46,406 bases of DNA, taken from a virus. The stretch covers positions 1 through 46,406 of the IMG/VR virus record IMGVR_UViG_3300034694_000239. One strand, written 5' to 3'. The notes beneath the pieces were generated by a model that saw only the letters and a program-made list of their open reading frames with translations, had not been told where the DNA came from and ran no database searches. Numbering within the stretch: the first letter of the stretch is position 1; each line of letters opens with the position of its first letter. The position numbers and the translations under genes are program-made. This document shows, piece by piece, positions 16,520 through 24,376 of the stretch.

Positions 16520-17206
16520 ATGCCAATATCTAGTAAAATTAAACAACGCCTCAATGATGCAGATCATCGGTATTGGGCAGGAGATAATATTTCAGAATAT
16601 ATCATGGATGGTGAACACGAAGAACTTATTGCAGAACTTACAGAAAAGTTTGAAGATGTTCTTAGTAGTTTAGTAATTGATATAGACAATGATCCCAACT
16701 CATATGGTACTGGAAAGCGACTTGCTAAAATGTATGTTAAAGAATTAATGAGCGGGCGTTATTATCCTGCTCCTTCTGCTACTGCATTTCCAAACAATGG
16801 TGGTGATCCGTTTAAAGGTATGTTAGTTGTACGATCTGAAATTAAATCAATGTGTTCACATCATCATCAACCTGTAACTGGTGTTGTTTATATTGGTATC
16901 TTACCCGAAGATAAAGTAATTGGATTAAGTAAGTATACACGCATTGCGCAATGGTGTGCAAGGCGTGGTACACTTCAAGAAGAACTTGCAAATGATATTG
17001 CACGTGAAATTGAGAAGGCTACTGAGAGTAAGCATCTTGCAGTATACATTCAAGCCGAGCATGGCTGTTGTACCAATAGAGGCATTATGGCACATAGTTC
17101 GTTAACACAAACTACTGTACTTAAAGGTAACTTCTTTGAAAAACTATCTGTCAAAGAAGAGTTCTTTGATAATATTAAAATGCAACAAGCACATGCACCG
17201 AGGTAG
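16520..17206 (+). CDS. folE: GTP cyclohydrolase I (FolE)
   Basis: A 228-residue enzyme converting GTP to 7,8-dihydroneopterin triphosphate, the first step of both folate and 7-deazaguanine synthesis. SMCSHHHQPVTGVVYIGILP holds the zinc cysteine and histidines, GLSKYTRIAQWCARR is the conserved substrate strand and helix, and QAEHGCCTNRG gives the second zinc cysteine and conserved RG. The length is close to that of the E. coli enzyme (222). With DpdA and QueE it most likely feeds DNA modification. The ATG follows a TAGGAAT ribosome-binding region. Confidence 0.9.
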   Translation: MPISSKIKQRLNDADHRYWAGDNISEYIMDGEHEELIAELTEKFEDVLSSLVIDIDNDPNSYGTGKRLAKMYVKELMSGRYYPAPSATAFPNNGGDPFKGMLVVRSEIKSMCSHHHQPVTGVVYIGILPEDKVIGLSKYTRIAQWCARRGTLQEELANDIAREIEKATESKHLAVYIQAEHGCCTNRGIMAHSSLTQTTVLKGNFFEKLSVKEEFFDNIKMQQAHAPR

Positions 17207-17209
17207 ATT

Positions 17210-17770
17210 ATGAATAAGAAAGTATATTACAGTTGGGAAGACGTTGAGCATATGCTTGCGACAATCAATAATGAAATGGCTGCCGATGGTTGGCGCCCAG
17301 ACTATATTGTGGGTATGTCTCGTGGAGGACTTGTACCAGCAGTGATGTTGAGTAATATGTCTGGTATTCCTATGCACCCATTAGGTAAAGACGAGTCAAA
17401 TCTCTGGATGTCCGAAGATGCATTTGGTTATGTCCGTCATTGGGATTCTGTTGAAGGCATAGATGAAATAGTACCAGATATTTCAGCAAATTTAGTTGAT
17501 GAAGGTATTAATATTTTGATTATTGATGATATCAATAATTTAGGTAGCACATTTGAGCAGTTAAAGGCTGATTGGACATCTTCGTGTATGCCCATGGATC
17601 ATGCTCGTTGGGATGGTGTTTGGCATCACAATGTTAGATTTGCATCATTGGTAGATAATGAAGCAAGTTTATTTGTTGATGTTGACTATGCAGCCGTAGA
17701 GATCAATAAAACAGAAAAGCCTGTATGGTGTGTATTCCCTTGGGAAGCAGAGCGCGATTATGGCAACTAG
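17210..17770 (+). CDS. purine-type phosphoribosyltransferase
   Basis: A 186-residue type I phosphoribosyltransferase. DYIVGMSRGGLVPAVMLS is the pyrophosphate loop region and ILIIDDINNLGSTFEQL (about 102-118) the PRPP-binding signature. Similar enzymes add phosphoribose to xanthine, guanine or hypoxanthine. It starts four bases after folE. It may recycle guanine released by DpdA, or channel purines to GTP for FolE. The acceptor base cannot be read from sequence. Confidence 0.8.
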   Translation: MNKKVYYSWEDVEHMLATINNEMAADGWRPDYIVGMSRGGLVPAVMLSNMSGIPMHPLGKDESNLWMSEDAFGYVRHWDSVEGIDEIVPDISANLVDEGINILIIDDINNLGSTFEQLKADWTSSCMPMDHARWDGVWHHNVRFASLVDNEASLFVDVDYAAVEINKTEKPVWCVFPWEAERDYGN

Positions 17771-18128
17771 TAATAATGTTACCACTCTTGGCCCAATAAC
17801 AACATCTGGGCATACTATTAGTACTCTCACCAGTGGTAATAGTATTATTACTGGTGCTAATGCTGGTATATATACAGACGCTAATACAATAACTAATGGT
17901 ATGACAGTCAACGGTGATCTTAATATAGGCACTGATGGTACATTATTAGTTCAAGTAGATGGTGAATCGGTTGATGTATCTGAGAAATTATCTGAAACTG
18001 AAATGCTACTAGGTATAATGACTAACTTATTGGATACTCTTATCAAAGATAATCCTGGAATCACAAGTGCAAAATCTATTGAGGAATTGATAGATCAGGG
18101 CAAAATGATGAAAAAATTATCAAAATAG
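17760..18128 (+). CDS. hypothetical protein, fibre-like N-terminus
   Basis: A 122-residue protein from ATG 17760, preferred to 17730 because it gives an 11-base overlap instead of a deep one. The first 70 residues are rich in T, S, G, N with short repeated strands (TTSGHTISTLTSGNS, TITNGMTVNGDLNIG) as in fibre or whisker beta-structures; the rest is helical. It may be a small structural protein; no firm assignment. Confidence 0.55.
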   Translation: MATSNNVTTLGPITTSGHTISTLTSGNSIITGANAGIYTDANTITNGMTVNGDLNIGTDGTLLVQVDGESVDVSEKLSETEMLLGIMTNLLDTLIKDNPGITSAKSIEELIDQGKMMKKLSK

Positions 18129-18130
18129 AG

Positions 18131-18159
18131 TTGACAAGTAATGATTCTTGCTGTATACT
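18131..18159 (+). promoter_or_regulatory. sigma-70 promoter for the subtilase gene
   Basis: TTGACA 18131-18136, 17-base spacer, TATACT 18154-18159, followed seven bases later by TAAGTTAAT (18167-18175). Confidence 0.85.
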
Positions 18160-18192
18160 TAATATATAAGTTAATTAAACAGTGAGATCATT

Positions 18193-20955
18193 ATGATTAA
18201 ATTCAACAAGACTGTTACTGCATTATCAGTTGCATTGGCAATTGGTGTCATGGCAGTTCCTACTCAAGCAGAGGCAGCGCCTCGTTCACATTATGATTAT
18301 GCATCAAACATCACCAACAATCAGTCACAAGTTAATTTTGTAACTAAGATGATTGCAAACTATACTCGCACTGCAAAAATATATGGCAATCTTATTGACA
18401 AATATGGTGCTAAGTATGGTCATTACTCTTGGTTTACTCCTATCATTGAGCGTCACGCATTCTTTCTAGAAGAAATGACGAAGTACTCACAATTATTAAA
18501 TTCCATTCAAAATGATACAGTCACAGTACTGAATAAGACTGTGCGTACTGAACCATATGTGCAAACTAAAAATAGTGATCCTGCATTGATATCGTCTGTA
18601 GACACAGTTGAGAAAGAAATCAGTGATGGAATGATCTATGAATATGCTGTACTCACTCAAGTAATTGAAACGATTACTACTGTTCGTACCTACGAAATGA
18701 CTGTTACCGATATATCGTACAGTGATGGTACAAAAGATAATAGTCGTATTGCTAAACTATTAGATACCACCGAAACGCCTAATCGTGAAACAACACGTGA
18801 TCGTGAATTAATTCGCAGTTATGCAGTTCCAGTTGTGGTTAAAGTAGAATCACCAGTTGAAGTTGAATCAGTTGAGACAGGTACAACCACAGTTGAGATA
18901 TTGACTGTTGATGAATATCTTGCTCGTGATGATGTTGATTATACTGGTACAGAAGCCTATCGTCAAGCAGCATGGAATACAAATTCACGTATCAATGCAA
19001 ATTACATTGATCGCGAGAGTGGGTTAGCACAATATGCTAGTTCATTAGTTGCTATTGGTGCACCACAGGCATGGGCACGTGGTTGGACAGGTAAAGGATC
19101 TATCATCGGTATTGTAGATTCTGGTATTGATCTAGATCACAGTGAGTTTGCTGGCAAGATCATTGATGCAAAATGTTTTACTCGTTCATGTGATCTTGGA
19201 TATGAGACTGTTGACGATATTACAAAAGTTAGTCATGGTACACACATTGCTGGTATTGCAGCAGCAAGTTTAGATGGTGTTGGTACAACTGGTGTTGCAC
19301 CTGATGCAAAATTATTGATTGCTAAATCAACAATTGGAACATATGGTGCGATTGATTTAAACGCTATCGTAAAAGGTGTTGAATGGGCAGCACTTAATGG
19401 TGCAGATGCAATCAACGTCAGTTCTAACTACAATGTAGATCGTACCTACCAGAATAGTGTTGTAGAAGTTGAGGCTGGTGTTTATCGTTCAACTGACACA
19501 CGTGGTCGTAATGGTATGTCATTCGACAAGGATGGTTATTCGTTTCTTCTAGTTGATACATTAGCAACCGACTTAGTCGCAGCGATGAAAGATACAGAAG
19601 CAGTAGTAGTTGCAGCAGCAGGCAATCAGCGTTTAGATTATAGTACTTTCCCAGCCCATTATGCAGTACTTGAGAATGAAGATGGTACATTGGCGATGGA
19701 AGGTCGTATAATTGTTGCTGGTAGTTATGACTTGCGTAGTCAGAAAATTGCTCGTTATAGCAACAAAGCAGGCACAGTGTGTTATGACTATGATGCTACT
19801 GCCGATAAGTGTAATACCGATCATCGTATCAGTGATTACTACTTAATGGCTCCTGGTTCGTATGTTGCATCTACTGATAAAGATGGTGAGTATCGTTTGA
19901 ATACTGGTACATCAATGGCAGCACCTATGATTACTGGTGCAGTCGCAGTAATCAAGCAGATGTGGCCCCACATGAAAGGTCAGAATCTTGCTAAGTTGCT
20001 ACTAAATACTGGTAATAAAGATATCCCTAACTATGATGTTAATGTTCATGGTCAAGGTGTGCTAGATTTGGCAGCAGCAACATCACCACAAGGTGTGATT
20101 GGTATTCCTACTACGGGTCGCGTTGAAGGTAATAAGACTACAATGGCAAACTCTGGTACTACTAGTTTATCTGGTGCGACTATCTCAGCATTCTCAACAA
20201 TGATGGTGGTTGATGATTATGATCGTGACTTCTATGTAGATGGTAATGATTTAATTGGCAGCATTGATACTCGTACAGTTCACACCACCAAAGCAGCACA
20301 AAGTGGTAAGACGTTTGATCAGTACTCAGGTTATGCTAATGGTATTCGTTTATCGTCACAAGGGCTTGATTATAGTATTAGTGATGATGGTGGTCATGTT
20401 TCCACTACAGTGAACAATGTTACATTTGGTGCATTGGTTGAGAACAAAACATTCTTAGGAAATTATGCAGATAGTATGCTGATGAATGTTGATGGCTCTA
20501 ACACATTGTACATGGGTTATAATGCTGAATACGAAACAAATGGCGTGACATACTTTGGTGCAGCAAACGTTGGTGTAACCTCATTAAATGTTGATAGTAG
20601 CGCAATGATGAAGTCTTCAAGTTCATTGGTAAGTAACTCAGCGTCACTAGGTGCGAAGTTTAAAACTAATAGTGGTACATTCGGAATTGTTGCTGCACTA
20701 CCTGTCGCTATCGCAAATGGTTCAGCGAACTTTGATGTAGCAGCATCAGTGTCAGACAATGGTGACATTGTGACTGATAATATGACAAGTTCATTGGCAT
20801 CAGATGCACGCGAATATAATATGGGTGCATTCTACAATACTAGTCTAACGCATGACATTGGGTTTGAAATGTTTGCAGAAGCACGTAACAACTATACTGG
20901 GACAGCGGGATTATTCCAAATGGAAGCAGGCGTTACGTTAAATGGCACATTCTAA
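18193..20955 (+). CDS. exported subtilisin-like serine protease with autotransporter-like tail
   Basis: A 920-residue protein. A Sec signal (ALSVALAIGVMAVPTQAEA, cleavage near residue 29) precedes a propeptide-like region (30-280) and an S8 domain with a complete triad: D309 in GIVDSGID, H348 in SHGTHIAG, S574 in GTSMAAP, and oxyanion N478 in AAAGNQ. After a linker, residues from about 670 form repeated amphipathic strands and the protein ends on phenylalanine (MEAGVTLNGTF), as outer-membrane beta-barrels do. It resembles bacterial S8 autotransporters such as NalP/SphB1. If correct, the phage puts a protease on or outside the host surface. It has its own promoter and is followed by a hairpin. 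Confidence 0.85.
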   Translation: MIKFNKTVTALSVALAIGVMAVPTQAEAAPRSHYDYASNITNNQSQVNFVTKMIANYTRTAKIYGNLIDKYGAKYGHYSWFTPIIERHAFFLEEMTKYSQLLNSIQNDTVTVLNKTVRTEPYVQTKNSDPALISSVDTVEKEISDGMIYEYAVLTQVIETITTVRTYEMTVTDISYSDGTKDNSRIAKLLDTTETPNRETTRDRELIRSYAVPVVVKVESPVEVESVETGTTTVEILTVDEYLARDDVDYTGTEAYRQAAWNTNSRINANYIDRESGLAQYASSLVAIGAPQAWARGWTGKGSIIGIVDSGIDLDHSEFAGKIIDAKCFTRSCDLGYETVDDITKVSHGTHIAGIAAASLDGVGTTGVAPDAKLLIAKSTIGTYGAIDLNAIVKGVEWAALNGADAINVSSNYNVDRTYQNSVVEVEAGVYRSTDTRGRNGMSFDKDGYSFLLVDTLATDLVAAMKDTEAVVVAAAGNQRLDYSTFPAHYAVLENEDGTLAMEGRIIVAGSYDLRSQKIARYSNKAGTVCYDYDATADKCNTDHRISDYYLMAPGSYVASTDKDGEYRLNTGTSMAAPMITGAVAVIKQMWPHMKGQNLAKLLLNTGNKDIPNYDVNVHGQGVLDLAAATSPQGVIGIPTTGRVEGNKTTMANSGTTSLSGATISAFSTMMVVDDYDRDFYVDGNDLIGSIDTRTVHTTKAAQSGKTFDQYSGYANGIRLSSQGLDYSISDDGGHVSTTVNNVTFGALVENKTFLGNYADSMLMNVDGSNTLYMGYNAEYETNGVTYFGAANVGVTSLNVDSSAMMKSSSSLVSNSASLGAKFKTNSGTFGIVAALPVAIANGSANFDVAASVSDNGDIVTDNMTSSLASDAREYNMGAFYNTSLTHDIGFEMFAEARNNYTGTAGLFQMEAGVTLNGTF

Positions 20956-20977
20956 TATATAATAACAATAGGGATAG

Positions 20978-20994
20978 GGGACGCAATGCGTCCC
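20978..20994 (+). terminator. GC-rich hairpin after the subtilase gene
   Basis: GGGACGC-AAT-GCGTCCC, a perfect seven-pair stem (20978-20984 with 20988-20994), the strongest GC stem in an AT-rich gap. Only TTAG follows, so a classical U-tract is weak; transcription end or mRNA protection are both possible. Confidence 0.55.
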
Positions 20995-21014
20995 TTAGTC
21001 GTGAAAGGTAAACA

Positions 21015-21419
21015 ATGATAACAACAGATATGTACAGAAAACAACAACAGATAGATATAGGAAAATCGCTTGGTGAAATGATTGATGCTGATATAATTGA
21101 GTCAATAAAAACATTAGCTATCCTAGACGTTATAGAAAAATTAAACCCATATTTATTAGGTAAGGGTTACATCAAAATGGGTAAATGGATTCAAGACGCA
21201 CAGATGATATCAGATTATATTGCAAAGTTATATCCATCATATTCTACATTAAATTGTGATGAAGCATCTACAATAAAGTCTTTAGTAAGTGAACTTGATT
21301 TAAGTAATGGTGGTGTTATGATTGAGACTGAATTTTATAATCAATTGTATGTGCATAAAAGCCAATGTGATAAAGTAAGATTGATGATGAAATTTTCTGA
21401 TATAGGAGATACACAGTAA
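21015..21419 (+). CDS. hypothetical protein
   Basis: A 134-residue, helix-rich soluble protein with no motif I recognise. Its RBS is GAAAGG before the ATG. The stop codon shares a base with the next start (TAATG), so it is coupled to the cytidylyltransferase. Confidence 0.6.
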   Translation: MITTDMYRKQQQIDIGKSLGEMIDADIIESIKTLAILDVIEKLNPYLLGKGYIKMGKWIQDAQMISDYIAKLYPSYSTLNCDEASTIKSLVSELDLSNGGVMIETEFYNQLYVHKSQCDKVRLMMKFSDIGDTQ

Positions 21420-21859
21420 TGAATAACAAACAAGTAGTAGGATTCACCTGTAGTACATTTGATTTGCTACACTCTGGTCATATACAGATGTTGCGTGATG
21501 CAAAAGAACATTGTGACTATTTAATATGTGGATTGCAAATTGATCCTACCATTGATAGATCAGAGAAGAACGCACCCATACAGACAGTGGTTGAACGATA
21601 TACTCAGTTACAAGCAGTTAAGTACGTAGATGAAATCATTCCATATGCGACTGAGTCAGACCTAAAAGACATATTAGAAATGTATTATATTAATGTGCGT
21701 GTATTGGGTGAAGAATATAGAAATAAAGAATTCACTGGTAAAGATATATGCAGTAGGCGTGGTATACAGTTATTTTTCAACAATCGTGATCATCGGTTCT
21801 CAAGTAGTGGGTTACGTCAGCGTGTATCAGATCGTCAACAATCAAAAAAGGAGAAATAG
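21419..21859 (+). CDS. cytidylyltransferase-like nucleotidyltransferase (TagD type)
   Basis: A 146-residue protein with GFTCSTFDLLHSGH, the HxGH motif (H18-H21) of the TagD/RfaE group, and FSSSGLRQRV near the end in place of the RTxGISTT signature. The intermediate ERYTQLQAVKYVDEIIPY is typical. Such enzymes join CTP or ATP to glycerol-3-phosphate, sugar-phosphate or phosphocholine. In this phage it may activate a building block for surface glycans or nucleotide chemistry. The substrate cannot be decided. Confidence 0.8.
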   Translation: MNNKQVVGFTCSTFDLLHSGHIQMLRDAKEHCDYLICGLQIDPTIDRSEKNAPIQTVVERYTQLQAVKYVDEIIPYATESDLKDILEMYYINVRVLGEEYRNKEFTGKDICSRRGIQLFFNNRDHRFSSSGLRQRVSDRQQSKKEK

Positions 21860-21862
21860 AAT

Positions 21863-22228
21863 ATGATAAACAACATCAGAAAACTTAGGGTATTTAATTA
21901 TCAAGAATATCACCACATGCCACCACATAATCGTGTACGTGATACAGATCAAGCACAATACCTACGCCACCAAACCATTACTAATTCTACAGTAATGAAG
22001 ATGATGTTCCGTGAGTTTCCAGAAGATACGGAAATGCTGCTAGGCATGGGTGTGTCATTGAGTGTTGAGACATTCACTGACTGTCAAGGGCCTCATGACA
22101 GGTCCAACAGCCACTCTCGTAATAGATGGGAAATCATCGCGCATGTGACATCAGATCAGAAGCGTAAGTGGGAAGAATATAAATTTATGGAAAAGTTATC
22201 AGGTAAAGAGAACGAGGTGTCATTTTGA
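21863..22228 (+). CDS. hypothetical protein
   Basis: A 121-residue basic, His-rich protein (EYHHMPPHNRVRD near the start) without known motif. It overlaps the following gene by four bases (stop TGA within the next start region). Confidence 0.55.
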   Translation: MINNIRKLRVFNYQEYHHMPPHNRVRDTDQAQYLRHQTITNSTVMKMMFREFPEDTEMLLGMGVSLSVETFTDCQGPHDRSNSHSRNRWEIIAHVTSDQKRKWEEYKFMEKLSGKENEVSF

Positions 22229-22875
22229 AAATTAAAATTGGAAATTACCCTAGTCGGTTAACATGTGATATACATACTAGACATATGGAAAAGAAGTATG
22301 GGTTTATGTATGATGATACTAAAAACCCGCCCACTAGGTTTGATAACTTTGTAGAAGGTGTTGAAGATAGTATGCAAAGTGTGTACAATGTTTTTAACTG
22401 GATATGGTTTGATAGACGCAAGCAGAAGATCAATGTACGCATAGACAGATGGGATACGTGGAGCATGGATCATACGCTCGGTCCTATTATCTTGCCTATG
22501 CTTGTACAACTTAAAAGAGATAAACATGGCGCACCTAATGTTGATCACGCAGATGTGCCTAAAGAGTTACGTGCAAGTAAGAAGCAGCGTACCAAATATG
22601 ATAAGAAAGGTGAACTAGATCCCAATCATTTTAAGCGATGGGATTGGATACTAGATGAAATGATTTGGGCGTTCAATCAAAAGTGTCGTGATGATTGGGA
22701 AGGTGATTATTACGAGTATAAAGAGGTTGATCCAAAAGACGCAACAGAAGGTACTGAAAGTTTATTTGGATTAAAACTCGTGTGGGAAGACAGAGAAGCA
22801 AGCAATGCACATCAAGCACGAATGACTAATGGATTCCGTTTGTTCGGTGTATACTTTGAAAACCTGTGGGATTAA
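22225..22875 (+). CDS. conserved phage protein of unknown function
   Basis: A 216-residue protein starting MKIKIGNYPSRLTCDIH. The central VRIDRWDTWSMDHTLGPIIL and WDWILDEMIWAF segments are, as I recall them, typical of a family widespread in T4-like marine phages and without known function. Start: TTG at 22225 overlaps the stop of the upstream gene. There is no signal or membrane segment. It is useful mainly as a marker of phage origin. Confidence 0.7.
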   Translation: MKIKIGNYPSRLTCDIHTRHMEKKYGFMYDDTKNPPTRFDNFVEGVEDSMQSVYNVFNWIWFDRRKQKINVRIDRWDTWSMDHTLGPIILPMLVQLKRDKHGAPNVDHADVPKELRASKKQRTKYDKKGELDPNHFKRWDWILDEMIWAFNQKCRDDWEGDYYEYKEVDPKDATEGTESLFGLKLVWEDREASNAHQARMTNGFRLFGVYFENLWD

Positions 22876-22877
22876 TT

Positions 22878-23063
22878 ATGATTGAACCTATACCAAGACA
22901 ACGAATATACAAACAAGATGATATATATGTATGTATTGCATGTGATGGAATGTATACAATAGAAATGATTGATGAACATCTTATTAAGTGTAGTAAGATG
23001 CCCGAATGGGAAAAGCAACGAGCAGAACAAGAACAAGAACAAGAACAAGATGATGAAGAATAA
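22878..23063 (+). CDS. small C2HC zinc-finger-like protein
   Basis: A 61-residue protein from ATG 22878. VCIACDGMYTIEMIDEHLIKC spaces two cysteines, a histidine and a cysteine as in C2H(C/H) zinc fingers. It ends in an E/Q-rich repeat (EQEQEQEQ). It may bind nucleic acid or a protein. It overlaps the next small gene. Confidence 0.55.
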   Translation: MIEPIPRQRIYKQDDIYVCIACDGMYTIEMIDEHLIKCSKMPEWEKQRAEQEQEQEQDDEE

Positions 23064-23193
23064 AAGACGCAGTATAGAAGAGTTAGATGATGTGATAGAC
23101 GAAATACTTACTCAGGCTCCTACAGAGTGGTTTAGCGAAATTGATAAAATAATTAAAAAACAGTCAGATGAAGAGTCAGAACAAGATGAATAA
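23050..23193 (+). CDS. hypothetical small protein
   Basis: About 47 residues from the tandem ATGs at 23050/23053: a basic start (MKNKRRSIEEL), one acidic helix and an acidic tail (DEESEQDE). It overlaps genes on both sides by a few bases. A longer frame upstream would run through the E/Q repeat of the preceding gene and is not credible. Confidence 0.45.
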   Translation: MMKNKRRSIEELDDVIDEILTQAPTEWFSEIDKIIKKQSDEESEQDE

Positions 23194-23461
23194 AGAACAA
23201 ATAAAAGAATTGATGGTTATCACAGCAGAAGAATGTGGTGAATTGACTCAAGCATGTTGTAAGATATATCGGTGGGATATAGACAGTGTCTATGCAGACA
23301 GTTCAAACAAGCAGAGATTACTTGAAGAAGCGGGCGATGTTATGGCGATGATTTCTATAATGGTTGAAAATAATCTATTGACAGAACGGGAATTAAATGA
23401 TAGAATAAGTTATAAGAAGCGTAAATTAAAAGAGTGGAGTAGTTTATTTGATGAAACTTAG
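23186..23461 (+). CDS. MazG-like nucleotide pyrophosphohydrolase
   Basis: A 91-residue all-helical protein with ITAEECGELTQACCK (the EExxE motif) and LEEAGDVMAMI (the ExxD motif), the two metal-binding helices of MazG-like NTP pyrophosphatases. It hydrolyses NTPs or dNTPs to monophosphates; marine phages often carry one, proposed to alter ppGpp or clear nucleotides. ATG 23186 is preferred; 23168 is an alternative in frame. It overlaps queE. Confidence 0.8.
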   Translation: MNKEQIKELMVITAEECGELTQACCKIYRWDIDSVYADSSNKQRLLEEAGDVMAMISIMVENNLLTERELNDRISYKKRKLKEWSSLFDET

Positions 23462-24335
23462 ATACAGTGAAGCATTCTATTCGCTTCAAGGTGAAGGTAA
23501 ATTCGTAGGCGTACCTAGTGTATTCTTACGCACTTTTGGTTGTAACTTTAGATGCAAATCGTTCTCAATGTCAAGCGAAGAACGTGAGGCTGTTAAAGAC
23601 GAGCGATATAATCCCGAAGTAAAGAAATTGATTGATGCTGGTGTGCATATAAAGTCTACTCAAATAGAAGACTTACCTATCATTCATACAGGTTGTGATA
23701 CATATGCAAGTATCTATCCTGAGTTCAAGCATTTGATGTTTGATAGAACTGTAGATGAAGTAGTTGATCACTTATTATCGCTAACACCTAATGGTAAGTG
23801 GACGATGGATAATGGTCAGGATATTCACCTAGTTATTACAGGCGGTGAACCATTGCTTGCATGGCAACGTATGTATGTGGAAATATTTGAGCATCCTCGT
23901 ATGAGAGATTTAAGAAATGTTACATTTGAAACAAATACAACACAGAATTTACATGACGATTTATTTGAATATCTAGATAATAAAGATACAATCATAGTTA
24001 CGTGGAGTTGTTCACCTAAACTAACAGTTAGTGGTGAAGCACATGATGATGCTATCAAACCCGGCGTTGCTGTTCAGTATTCGCTTGTTACTGGTAATAA
24101 CTTATATCTTAAATTCGTTGTGTCTAATGCATCAGATGTAAAAGAAGTAGATGAAGTAGTAGCAGAGTACCGAAATTTCGGTATTGAATGTCCCGTATAC
24201 CTTATGCCGATTGGTGGAAGATCAGAAGAGTACAATATATCAGTGCAAGATATTGCACAGTTGGCATTAGACAAGGGTTATAGATTTAGCCCAAGATTGC
24301 ACATAGATTTATATGGTAATAATTGGGGTACATAA
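23451..24335 (+). CDS. queE: 7-carboxy-7-deazaguanine synthase QueE, phage type with insertion
   Basis: A 294-residue radical SAM enzyme converting 6-carboxy-tetrahydropterin to 7-carboxy-7-deazaguanine. EAFYSLQGEGKFVGVPSVFL is the diagnostic QueE start and VITGGEPLL the core strand. The cluster motif is unusual: GCNFRC gives C31 and C35, but the third cysteine appears only in HTGCDTYAS (C82), which matches the CDT of bacterial QueE, so about 46 residues are inserted where normally two occur. I recall similar insertions in other phage QueE proteins. The ATG at 23451 overlaps mazG. With FolE and DpdA it points to 7-deazaguanine in phage DNA; QueD and QueC are not in the window. Confidence 0.85.
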   Translation: MKLRYSEAFYSLQGEGKFVGVPSVFLRTFGCNFRCKSFSMSSEEREAVKDERYNPEVKKLIDAGVHIKSTQIEDLPIIHTGCDTYASIYPEFKHLMFDRTVDEVVDHLLSLTPNGKWTMDNGQDIHLVITGGEPLLAWQRMYVEIFEHPRMRDLRNVTFETNTTQNLHDDLFEYLDNKDTIIVTWSCSPKLTVSGEAHDDAIKPGVAVQYSLVTGNNLYLKFVVSNASDVKEVDEVVAEYRNFGIECPVYLMPIGGRSEEYNISVQDIAQLALDKGYRFSPRLHIDLYGNNWGT

Positions 24336-24376
24336 ATAGTACAAGCAATATAAAATGGAGATTTACAAAACAAATT

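Noticed and set aside
22969-23049. Longer version of the 23050 small gene
   Set aside because: The upstream codons are an out-of-frame reading of the E/Q repeat of the 22878 gene.
24323-24376. Longer MetK start at 24323
   Set aside because: The extra 18 residues lie in an AT-rich leader containing CATAAATA and have no MetK similarity.
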